A stretch of 64,000 nt of DNA from Siphonodentalium dalli. Lineage: Eukaryota > Mollusca > Scaphopoda > Gadilida > Siphonodentaliidae. The stretch lies in the NCBI GenBank assembly GCA_032622095.1, contig CP136064.1, positions 214,040,205 to 214,104,204 of the forward strand, written 5' to 3'. Shown piece by piece: positions 1-11,131 of this stretch. The stretch's first letter is position 1; the number at the start of each line of letters is the position of its first letter. Under the pieces are notes generated by a model. It saw only the letters and a list, made by a program, of their open reading frames with translations. It did no database searches and was not told where the DNA came from. The position numbers and the translations under genes were made by a program.

Positions 1-498
1 TGATGGTGAACTCAACCCCCCTACGAAGAGTTATGTTCACACCTAATACATAATAGAAGCATTCTATAACTATTTTGTCCCATTATTTTGAAGAAAAGTA
101 ACTCCAGGAAAAAATGTTCGGGACCAGGACAAATTGTGTAAGCCTGGCTACTGAACAACCCACCCCGCCTAGTGTTCGAAAAAAAAATTGCAGACCCCCA
201 CCCCACCCTACCCCCGCTTCAGTTGATTGTTTTAAAAATACGACCACACACTTCAATACCTGGCACGACCTGCATTTAAAGAAATTTTACATTCATTATC
301 AAGGTATGTTATGTACCTGCGTGGGCGGGCTGCCATACTAACATCCGCGATCGCTAACAGTTTTCTATGAATTTATGAATGAACACGGATCAGACAGCTA
401 TCCGTTCCAAATGAAGATTAAATGACAGGTTCCCAGTGGAACACGCTTTTCCACAGACGATTGAACAACATGCATGCAGCAATACGTCACACAAAGGA
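1..498. other. No gene recognised
   Basis: AT-rich sequence with an A run at 179-187. Short open frames on both strands overlap and resemble nothing. Confidence 0.6.
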
Positions 499-1715
499 TT
501 AAAGATGCGGGAGGCGTTGGCGGTGGGTATGCTGTTAAAAACCGCCATAAACAGAAGGAATAGTAAGATATAGACAGACTTTGTTCTTATGCTAATCAGA
601 AATATGGCATAAACAGTATGTTATTGTCAAATGTTTTCCTTTGTTGTGTAAACAAAAGCAAAAAAACGTTGCGTTACCTGGCTTTTGTTTAGATCCGGAT
701 ATGGTAAACATAAAGAGCGTTCTTTGTTACTGTTTTCCTGATATGGAAATAATAAAGAGCGTTTATATAATTTGTGTGTGATTAACCAATATAATTGCGC
801 TGTGTTATGTAAACAGAACCACAACCACTGTGACTCGAGCAGTCTCTTGTTTACGTACACTGTATTTTGTCACTGTTGGTTTAACAATATGATACCGTTG
901 GTTTGCCTACGGTATTATACCGTTGCTAGTTTTGACGGCCAAGTACCGTTGCACAAACACGAGGTATGGATAGGATCACCTCCCTTGTGAGATTCGCAAT
1001 GCATCTCGGGTAAATTCGCCATTAATTGATGTCTCAGTGTCTGTCTCCGTCATTCGCGGGAGATTTGTTTTATAATTTAGTAGGCCTACTTTTTAATATG
1101 TTTCAACAGCTTGGGATAGGTTCCAAGCCGTTTAAATAGCACTAACGGTCTACCGAACGGGCTAAAGAAAGTGTAAACAAGCCCTATTTAACCACTTGCG
1201 ATGTTTTAATAGCGACCGCGAAAATAGGTCACCTAGTAAAATTGGTGTGCACTGCAGTCATTCACTCTATAAGTATTAGTTATACGGATCACTTTTCACA
1301 TTTTCGCTAATTTCTCTACTAATAAACGAATCAAAGTAATTATTTTTGTTGGATCTTCTAGTCAGCTATATTACTACAAGTATCCTACCGTTTATTCCAA
1401 CAGTACAATGTATCGACGGTGTACTGTTATTTCAACAGTATCCTACCGTTTACTTCAACAGTACAATGTATCAACGGTATACTGTTATTTCGACAGGGAT
1501 TGTACTGGCAACTAAGTTGACGGTGCATTACCGTAGTTATAACGTTATTAAATTTTACAGTGTACACCATCGTACGTCTTGACGACAATATACTATTTAC
1601 GCGCTGATTATGTTTGACATATGAACAAAACTATATATATTTTAATATTCCTTCTGTTGATGGCGATTTGAACAAGTATGAATATTTCTGCAACGAACGC
1701 CGCCCGTGCCTTTAA
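499..1715 (+). mobile_element. TTAA-flanked element, family 1, long copy
   Basis: TTAA at both ends with AGATGCGGGAGGCGTTGG at the left and CGCCCGTGCCT at the right. The internal sequence (GGCGGTGGGTATGCTG, AACAGTATGTTATTGTC, two ATAAAGAGCGTT motifs) matches the 500 bp copies at 50512, 56446, 57466 and 62733. This copy is about 1.2 kb because extra sequence including a 58 bp tandem duplication lies between its halves. No transposase is seen, so it is non-autonomous. Confidence 0.75.
1381..1496 (+). repeat. 58 bp tandem duplication
   Basis: TATCCTACCGTTTATTCC and the following sequence is repeated once with a 58 bp period (second copy from 1439), with a few substitutions. It lies within the long family 1 element and may explain its extra length. 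Confidence 0.75.
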
Positions 1716-4700
1716 CTAAGCCTACTTGCATTATAGACCGCATGACAATGAGCGTTATACACACAAATTACAACAAGTATTCCCAATTCTCCAATAATGA
1801 TAACACCATCATTGCCATCAAGCCGCGCCGGAGTCCACTAGGGGGTCGACATCAGCGTTTATTGGTATACATGCTTACAAGTTAAGGGACGGACACGTCT
1901 TCACATACAGGTTAATTACATCCTACTGTGTCTGCGTTGGCGGACAGGAAAAACCAACGAAAAACCTCTTGGGAAAAACGATGGAAACCTGCTTTCCGAA
2001 ACCAACATCACTAACGCAGCTCGAATGTTCGGAAATTCATTCTAATTGATCAATTGTGCAACACAAACCTGTACACACTATATAATACAAATATAAATTA
2101 ACCTATATAACATGTTCAAATATATACACTATGATCGTGATCGGATGACACATTTATATGCGTTTAATATAAATGACTACATATAAAACTATTACTTCCT
2201 GAATAAGGTGCGATATGCACATTTCAAAGTAACAATTAACTTTTATTAATGATAATTCAACAAAATTCAACGTATACTTTCTATAATATGCATGATTTCA
2301 TGCGTTATAAGAATATATGTTTCTCAGATATAGTTTCAACATACGCATCTCATTACGTTATTGAACCGTCAATCCATAACATTACTGAAATGTTTGAAAC
2401 AAAAAATTTGGAGTTGACCCGACATACAAGGCGATTCGGCTAGAAATGACACCACACGCTCTATAATAGCGTGACCTATTTTCATTGTTCATGCACGAAG
2501 CGATAATTGATCGCTCACTCATTATTACCGTGAACAGTGAATACAAAATTTTTCGGCTAATGTGCTTTGCACCAAACGCTGAAAAATGATCATATAAGGA
2601 TTAACTGTCATGTGGACTGTTTTTATGGAGATGTAACGGTGAAGTAAGTGGACATAACTTGTGTAAAACCCGAAGGGTTTTACATACAAGTTATGTCCAC
2701 TTACCTCACCGTTACATCTCCATAAAAATAGTCCACATGACAGTTAATCCTTATATTTAGCGAAAAAGCCACTTTTGTAAATTTATTTAAATCGAAAAGT
2801 GTATCGTGACAAGATCAGCCCAAAATACCCAATAGCACCCTTGGCAAAAGTTAATAGGAACAATTTCTCTTCATATTGAAACCCGATGATGTATTAAGTC
2901 AGTCCTGCGCGAGTCCAAATGCGCCCAAAACATTACGCGTTCGTCTTTCCAAACCTAATGACGTATCGATGGTGTTATTAGCTTGGTGTTATGAGGCGTT
3001 GCGCATTCACCGAGAAATAACTGCAACTAGCCACGTGGGCGCCGACCAATCAGAATGCTGGATTTAGTGATGACAACACTTAGTGTGTAAATATTATATA
3101 ATGAAGTGATACATGAATATATCATTGCTGTACAGGATGACGGCGACTGAGATTGGAAAGGTGCGTTAATTCCCACATGCAACGTATATCAGTCAGACGT
3201 CCTATTCCATATATGCGATTCGCTCATAATATAGTTTAGAACGTCGCATTCGTTTGCGAGCAAGAGCTTATACATAACGGATTTCGCAGCTCTTTTCCCC
3301 TACAAGTAAATAATTATATTTCACATTGCATACACACAATTTTACTACATGTGATGATAATGACGGTTAATTAAAATCTAAAACGAGGACAGACTTCCGA
3401 ACTTAATTGCGCATATACATGTAATTACCGCTCGGAATGTGTACTATATTATTATGTGTGGCAGTTATGCCATCTCTTGCTATGCATTTTCGTGATTTTT
3501 GTTTTTGTTATAGAATTGTAGCCAGTACCGGATGTCCATTTGTTGAAGGTCATAAGGTAACGATTGGCACATTTAAGATCACCGTTGGCCGATACATGAG
3601 GTGGTATACATGTGTCAGTTTGTATGGCAAACCCATTCCAACACACGGGATGTTACACGTGACAACACGACAAAATACTATATAGCACCAGATAATGGAT
3701 CGAAACATTACTTCTAATAATCAGCAAGGGGTGTAAACCCCAGTTGCGACATAGCATTCAAAATATGGTTGCTGTTTGGTTGAATATGCCACACGGTACA
3801 ATATTGATTAAAATTGATAAAATTATATTTACGCGTGATATGTAGCATCTTTGCGACGGAAATTAGGACATGTAAATAAGGCGGCCTGGTGACAGGAGAA
3901 TCCTATCGTCTTCTTCATGAAATCTAAAAAAAAATTAATGAACATACGATCAATTTGACAGCCTAACGTAAACTTCAGTGTTTTCGTAAATATATTTTCT
4001 TTAATTGTATCGAATTTGAGTCAGTTTTATTATTATCATTTTATTTACTTTAATTGTATCGAGTTTAAGTCAGTTAGTGGACGTCCATTTTTATTGTGGT
4101 CCAATTTGGTCCAATATTTAAATTCAACACCACCATGTAGTACCAAGACACCGATCACAACTTCTTGACAATTCAAAGAAATATAAGTCTGTATTTTTGT
4201 TACGATTGTTCTCAACCTTCTCTTTTTGGGAACAGTGGACACATGCTAGTATAAATATGCCGGTAAATTGTTAAATACAGCGTTTACGACGTAATTGTCA
4301 AATACACAAGCAGTACTGTAAAATGTTTAACTATGTGTTGTGTACCGTTGGGTGGGCGAGCAATGTTACAATGGACCGTTGTTGTACAAAGCATCATCAG
4401 TTCCTATTTACCATTTTTCCCACGTCGTCATGTCTATGAATGTCTCCTCCTTGACGGTATTTTCTACAAGAAATGAGCCAATGGGGTCAATAACATGGTA
4501 TTGATATACCCTCTTCCAATGGCCATAACTTGTTTGACAATTCCAGTAAAACGCAAAGGGGATGTGTCTGCATACTTACACGGGCAGTGAACGTATGTAA
4601 ACAACTTGATCCAGACCCTATAAGCGCCGAGGGGGTGGACAGATAGGAAGCTATACACATCCAATTATACTTGACAGTCAAAACATAACTCAAATTATAT

Positions 4701-5206
4701 GTCAATGAGAAAGCAGTAATCACCCATGTTAATATCCGATGGGGAAATGACAAATATAACCTTGTACAGCTTACTGTCATAATCCCTTTCTCAGCTCATA
4801 TATTCCGGGACACACGTGCTAACATTTTGTAACATATGTGTTGTATGTCAAATTATATATGTATGTATACACGTTTTATTGAGAACCATATATTGCTTAC
4901 ACCAACTATAATATTGTTGAAAAATGACCAAATTGCAGAGTAAGGCAAAACAAACACAACATCGTTGTGGTGTTGTTCTCTCTTGGAATAGCGGCATATG
5001 GAAGTCAGATCTAGTTATTAAACTCCCATGCGCGATTTCCATTGAAAACGCCGTTAATTAAAAATGGTAATGTCACTAGTGAATTATGTCATTTCTCGTG
5101 ACGTCATTGACGTTACATCGCTTACTGATCTAGACTGAATTTTCGTTAGTTGATCTTTCTCAGCATCGGTACTTTTATGCATTAATTCCTGTTAATTCTG
5201 TGTGTT
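1716..5206. other. Intergenic, repeats only
   Basis: A block at 1783-1859 (CAATTCTCCAATAATGATAA ... GGTCGACATCAGCG) matches the centre of the 57.2 kb palindrome. Besides the 2592-2756 hairpin, there is a 49 bp-period duplication at about 4001-4077 (TTAATTGTATCGAaTTTgAG). Otherwise I see nothing coding. Confidence 0.55.
2592..2756. repeat. 165 bp near-perfect hairpin
   Basis: Arms of about 80 bp (left ATATAAGGATTAACTGTCAT) meet at CCCGAAGGG near 2674. I see one substitution and a 2 bp indel. Probably a foldback MITE; no clear target duplication. Confidence 0.85.
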
Positions 5207-5650
5207 TTAAAGGCCCACTTAATTTTCGAATGACCAGATTACATTATATACAACATATCCCATATTATATACCACTTTGAAGAGGAACCAAAATATATAT
5301 ATTCCACCAGAATACGGAAAAGCTGTGCCCTTGGAGTGTCCACCAAGTGATAGAGATTCTCAGATTCATTCCAAGAATCCCCCCTTGTCAACCAAGAATG
5401 CATCAGAATTCAAACTAAGAGATAGGGTGATTCCCCTTCCATTGAGAATAATAGACTTTATAGTACAGTCTGGATCAAAATTAATCACAGAACACACTTC
5501 AGTATATCGACAAAAACAATGTTCCCAGTTTATTCGACCGGATCAGTTGATAATACAATGTTTTGGAGCTTCCTCTTTCAAATGGTATATAATATGGAAT
5601 ATGTTGTATATAATGTGATCTGGTGGTTCGAAAATTAAGTGGGCCTTTAA
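5207..5650 (+). mobile_element. TTAA-flanked MITE, family 2
   Basis: TTAA at both ends, with long terminal inverted repeats starting AGGCCCACTTAATTTTCGAA. The arms extend about 70 bp (CATTATATACAACATAT and its partner). The interior has no coding sense. Related copies: 13533, 15141 and 63265. Confidence 0.88.
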
Positions 5651-5979
5651 TCATATTTAGAGAACCAAATTGACGCAGAAGTCTAATAAAGAGCGTGTCT
5701 TTTATCAGTGACATCTTAACTTCGTGTGTATACGTCCATATTTAGTATGCTATTATCAGGGATAAAAGAACAAAGGCATATTCAAAAGACGAACATTTGG
5801 ATGAGTCACTTTAAATAGTGCATATATGCCTAGGCTTGAGAGTTTTGACAAATAACACGCACAGCGGAATTTAGAAACATTAACGAAGCCATGTATGGCT
5901 CTGCTGAACTCCAAAAGAATAAGCTGATCTGAGCAGATAATACAAGTAAACACCGACATGCTTTGTTAACGCTTCATAA

Positions 5980-6422
5980 TATGTGACCCGCCATATCAAA
6001 TCCAGTCGGAAGTCTGGATTTTTACCCTGTGCCAATGCATTCTCTTATATATGCGAGTCGACCATAAGAGAATGCATTGGCCTAACAATTTTTTACAATT
6101 TTAATAATTTGTTCTTGTATTCTTTAACAATTTTATAATTTCACCCATACAGAGCCCCAGACAAACATGAGCAGACGACACTCTTCTATGTGCTTCTATA
6201 TATGTGTGGGGCTCCCTGCAGGGTAATGGATATTTTTTTATTTTATGTCCTAAAATTGTAAGAAACATTTATTTAAAAAACATGATAAAAAATTGTTAAG
6301 CCAATGCATTCTCTTATATATGCGAGGCGACCTATGGTCGACTCGCATATATAAGAGAATGCATTGGCACAGGGTAAAAAAATCCCGACTTCCGACTGGA
6401 TTTGATATGGCGGGTTACATAT
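5980..6422. mobile_element. Foldback element with GCATTCTCTTATATATGCGAG cores
   Basis: The outer arms ATGTGACCCGCCATATCAAA and their inverse (6385-6422) enclose two smaller palindromes (about 6034-6085 and 6300-6368), each built from CCAATGCATTCTCTTATATA. The core also occurs at about 17545, 22155 and twice at 62025-62222. Confidence 0.82.
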
Positions 6423-7576
6423 GATAATATACTAGGCACATGGAACGAACCGGCAATGGACCGACATAATAGAAAACTTAATCAGATTTCGCGAAGCGAA
6501 ATCTGAAAGTTTTCATGACGGTAACGCGCATGAGATCCGTATACCTATGAAGCTGTATTATTGTGTTCTATATATAGTTCACGTTACCTGAGAATAGTAT
6601 CAGAGCACGCGCTTAACGTAACGTAAAGTGGCGCTCTCTTAAATGAAAGGCGCAATAAAAACGATTTTCCTATTGGTCAGATTGTCTATCTTAACCAATC
6701 AGATTTGACGTTGCATAGACATGGTTGTTGCTAAGCCTTGTAGTTCAAATACAGAACTCACCACCTCGGCGTTAGTATTTCCACAAATTACCTATTATCA
6801 CACAACAAAAGGATGAGATGAACACTATATACATAGAAGGTGAGTGATCTAAATAAAAAATTGTACTTCATATATTGTTTCGGACCGAAAAATGTCACCA
6901 AAACACTTCTTTTACTGTGATTTGAGACTTCCGTTGTTTGAGTCTGACTCTGACTTGGTCAAGTTTGTGTTTGAAACTGACATTTTCAAACTCTGAGTCT
7001 TTGTTATTGCCGTTCATGTTTCAATGAATGATTAACTGAAAGTTAACTTGGCAAGATAACTAGATCATAGGTGCCATCAACTGAATGAATTTAATCGCAA
7101 AAATGCGTCTAATTTATCAATTCTCAGCAGTCTCTGTTCCAACTCCAAAGCATAACAACAGTTGTCATTAGCGAAGACCGGGAAAAAAAATCAAAACACA
7201 TTTCCGGTTATTCCAACAAGGTGAAGGACAAGGTCGGGACAATTCTCAAAACAAAAATTAAAATCCTTGAAATTGAAATGAAATTAGGCTTCATCTTGGA
7301 CGTGAGGAATTATTCTGACTTCGTCTTATCAACGTGGATTTAGTGGGCGTTAGTTCAAAATTATCTGATTCTAATTAATGGCCAGATTTCCGGTGAATAC
7401 CGTGAATCGTGATCATATTTACCAGTTTACACTACTCACTTGTCACAACGTGAATTCAAGGATTGTACTATTTGTGTATACATTCCGCTTTGTTTAATTT
7501 GAATGTGAATACTACTAGTGCTAGTTTTGTGAAAGTAACATAAATAGGATACATATAAAACGACATATCAACACAA
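6423..7576. other. Intergenic, nothing recognised
   Basis: Only the short hairpin at 6482. The sequence is AT-rich with no convincing open frame. Confidence 0.55.
6482..6507. repeat. Short perfect hairpin
   Basis: TCAGATTTCGC/GAA/GCGAAATCTGA; 11 bp stem. Role unknown. Confidence 0.7.
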
Positions 7577-7651
7577 GTAAGACTAAGAAGAAGTAAGATG
7601 GATGCTGATTGTTTAAAACAATCAGCATCCATCTTACTTCTTCTTAGTCTT
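7577..7651. repeat. Hairpin next to the 7659 element
   Basis: Arms of about 35 bp (AAGACTAAGAAGAAGTAAGA and inverse) with a TGTTTAAAACA centre. It abuts the foldback 7659-9086. Confidence 0.8.
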
Positions 7652-7658
7652 AATATGT

Positions 7659-9086
7659 CTAGATCATGTCATGATTCATGAATCTCTACTAAAGCTAGAA
7701 CGCCGTAGAGATCATATTCCACCTTTTCAATTCCCAGGAAGTTTCTTAAAGTTTTGACAGGGAACCTTATAAAGTAACGCGGGGAATGTACTTTGTTCAT
7801 ACCTGTTGCTTAATGATTTATTCATCGGTAAGTGAAGTTCCCAGCTCGAGATTATATTATTTACGTGACTTTTGAGACCCGATTCCGCGATAAATATTTA
7901 TTTTATTCCCTGTCACGAAAATTATTGTCGTAAGGCCAAAGTAAAAAGATACTATGTTTCCGTACATCGACCGACCCTAAAAATAACCCGCCGACCCTAA
8001 ACTTTTTATTGATATTTTGAGAAAATGTCAATATTTTCTAAAATTTACTGTTTTTTACCACTAATGCTCATAAATATTGATGACCTTTAGTGTGCAAAAC
8101 ACATGGTTTCTAACATATCCCTGTGAAAAGTGACCATGAATTGACGGCTGTCTCAAGGGCCCCAGGTGTGTGATGGGTTGTGGATTGATGGGCATACATT
8201 TTGCAATTTTAATTTCCTGAGAGTGTATCTCAGACTATCTCCTGCCTGCTTTTACACTAAATTTACAGTGCTTTATGTCTTGTTTGGGACTTATGGAACA
8301 CTATCAACAGACATGGTGGGTATATATATACATGTATAGAGGTTATCACCACATATGTTAGGGGTATAGCTACTGTCTCCAAAAACCAGGCATGCTCGGT
8401 GGACGTACTGGCTACCCCCCAGACAATGGAATGTAGTCGTCACAATACAAATACAGTACAGTACAGTATATATAATGGCGGTATTATCGGTAAAATTCTT
8501 ATAAAAAGTTAGTGACATCAATTTCCTACCAAGTTTATAGCCAAATTTATGAAAATGTGCTACATGTCATGTATGTGAATAATAAAAACCATACCTAAGC
8601 ATGAAATTTGATTTTTTTTATCAACCTTAATGTATATTTCCAGTTTCCACTGTGTTGATCAAGCAATACTTTCCCCACAACACGGGTTGGCATTTTATGT
8701 CACTTCGGTCGATGTAGTTCAATATTTCTGCAGCTGGATAAAAAATATCGAAATAAAATTAAAAACAAAAATTTCCCTACCTACCAGTGTACCTACCTAC
8801 CCTAATTTTTTCGCTCCATTACCGAAAACATACAATCTTTTTTCTTTGGCCTAAGCGACATAACGCGAAAGCAATTCTGTAATATCGAGCTGGGAACTTC
8901 ACGTACCGATGAATAAATCATTACGCCACAGGTACATGTATGAACAAAGAAGTACATTCCCCATGTTATTTTTTTTGACTTTATAAGGTTCCCTGTCAAA
9001 ACTTAAAAAAAGTTCCCGGGTTTTGTACAGGTGAAATATGATCTCTACGGGCGTCAGCTTTAGTAGAGATTCATGGCATGATCTAG
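7659..9086. mobile_element. Foldback element with about 220 bp terminal inverted repeats
   Basis: The left end CTAGATCATGTCATGATTC and right end GATTCATGGCATGATCTAG begin long arms (7659-7900; 8870-9086) that include ACTTCACGTACCGATGAATA and its partner. A short version is at 11625-11688. Its interior holds a nested PIF/Harbinger-like element. Confidence 0.8.
7931..8854 (+). mobile_element. PIF/Harbinger-like element, nested
   Basis: TAA flanks both ends. The tips GGCCAAAGTAAAAAGATACT and, inverted, GGCCAAAGAAAAAAGATTGT form a terminal repeat of about 30 bp. TWA duplications and GG(G)CC tips are typical of PIF/Harbinger. The interior has AACATATCCCTGTGAAAAGT, shared with the 26746 copy. No transposase. 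Confidence 0.75.
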
Positions 9087-10847
9087 TTTATGTCATGATG
9101 ACATGTAAATCCTACCACACAGTGGCGCTCTCTATTTGTGGAACTTTTGGGCAAATTGCATGCTGCTTCGGGGAAGGTTGTGCAAACTTACTGTAATTTC
9201 TACATTTCAGTCCGTTTATACCTATAATTCAAGTTATTTGAATTGTGTTTTGCTGCGTACATGCAATGCATATTCTGAACTGATAGTGTGCCCTTTTTTT
9301 TGGCACTTCTCCGGGTACCAAATTCATTTGTTACAGAGTGTTTATTTTAGCTTAGGTATGGAATAGGATGCTATTATAAATGAGAAACAAAATTATCATT
9401 ATACGAGGTCACCATTCGTCACTGCGTGCTGAAATTTCAATAATTTTTCCAAGTCTAAAAGACTAAATTGAATCGCGATATGCATATAATATCATATCAT
9501 TAGCACCAATAGTGCTATCAAGTACCAATCACTGTAGCAGAAGTGTACATGCAATATCCAGTTCATTGAATGAATCATGAGTATAGCCTGGTTGAAATAT
9601 TACTGTGTGACGAGCCACACTCGTCTTCGGGCTATTGAGGCCATGTATGCATGGTGTTATGAACGGTTTGTATTGTGAATGGGTTAAATTATCTGCTCGT
9701 AAACCCTCACAGTAGACAATTTTATACCAGGTTCTATTCAGTATTCAGAAATAGCTCGCAATGGAAATTTGCATGGTACATATTTTGTTAAGACTTTTTG
9801 GTCAAAGGTGGTAGCCGGATATTTGGTTTAAATAACCATCAGTGGCAGTGCTTTGGTTTGTTTTGTCCATCAGTCTGTCTGGATCACTTTATGTTTTACT
9901 TTTACAAACATATTTATGGCTGATATATAGAGTCCTGACGAATCTTCCAAAATGAGGACTTAGCCCACCAGATGTACACAGGTACACTGAACCTAAATGC
10001 CTGACTTAAATAACTAATAGTTGTATTACATGCTATTTCTAAATTATGTATATGAACCCCATGTTATGTAAACAAACAGTACGGTATGTAAATAGTATGA
10101 GATAACCAAAACACTAATCGCCATACATGTATATACCCCATGCATTAAGTGAACTTTGGTTAGAAATTCCACCAAATTGTTTATAACGTATCAGTATAGC
10201 GCTAGCTAACCCTCACCTTTCACGATTTCGGTGTTGAATGAGTCACTGCGAATAAGTCTCCTAAACATATTTCCTCGGTGTTGAGTGTTGTTCTTATTGC
10301 TCACTCTCTATGTGCTGTATATAAACAAACGCTCGACTCACACAATGTGTGTTTTGAGGATAATATGGCATTCATACTATCATAGTATTATACTATTATA
10401 GTATAATATTAGTATATTCTTTACAACATACAGTGTCAGGGTATTATAATTTAGTAACTGGTATTCCTAAATTATAACCTATAACGAAGGCCATCCATGT
10501 CTTAACAAATAAGGTCCAAATTATATGTATGCTTTCGGTAACAGTGCGTGGAACATACATTCAATTGTTATATACCGGTACATGTCCGTGAAATATAAAT
10601 ACACGGCACCATTGAAACCGGATTTAAACCGGCACATGCGACTTGAGAATATACTTCAAAGTATCAAACTGTGCGGGTACAATTATTATTCATCTAATCT
10701 AATTGTATATTTACATATCATGGCCTTGGATGGAGTAAGTTTTCGAATAACGTAGTACGTTCTTATCATATTAGTAAATAGATGAACATTGCGAAGGACC
10801 GTGCCTGTCATGGCTGGGTTTTGGCCCGCAGAGACAAATTGATGGTC
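9087..10847. other. Intergenic, upstream of the MULE/SWIM gene
   Basis: No gene. An AT palindrome (ACTATTATAGTATAATATTA) lies near 10392. No clear TATA box or CpG cluster precedes 10906; the transcription start is unknown. Confidence 0.5.
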
Positions 10848-10994
10848 GACGTATTTGGCCATACAATAGAAACCGTCCGATAATTTCGGCCTAACAATTC
10901 GACCCATGTGCGAAACCGGAAATGACGTCTTGGCAACAACAGCTGTTTACATAGTTTCAGGCGACTATGATTCTATCGTATGGCCAAATTCGTC
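10848..10994 (+). promoter_or_regulatory. Inverted repeat spanning the 5' end of the MULE/SWIM gene
   Basis: GACGTATTTGGCCATACAAT (about 10849) has an inverted partner ATCGTATGGCCAAATTCGTC (about 10975) inside exon 1, matching at about 22 of 24 positions. The start codon at 10906 lies in the loop. A third copy sits at about 37210-37235. It may be a transcript hairpin, a palindromic factor site or a short repeat adopted as 5' sequence. Confidence 0.5.
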
Positions 10995-11131
10995 AGCCTT
11001 CACAATGAAATACCTAGACGATACTCGGTGCTTTGCCGAGTCGTTAAATGAAGCAGAGAGTTTCATAAGCGGGTTTTCAACGGAAAGTCGCTTTGTTTCC
11101 TACAAGAAAGATAAAAATTTTGGCAAATGTG
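10906..11131 (+). CDS. Exon 1, start and CARF-like N-terminus
   Basis: ATG at 10906 is the first in-frame ATG after an in-frame TAG near 10870. The exon encodes 75 codons plus one base and ends at a GTATGG donor. Its last half (SLNEAESFISGF, then YKKDKNFGKC) resembles the start of CARF-like proteins. The next exon completes the split codon as GTT and continues the domain. The 10906 ATG has a poor context (C at -3). The in-frame ATG at 11005 has A at -3 and starts just before the recognisable domain, so it may be the real start (protein of 953 residues). Confidence 0.75.
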
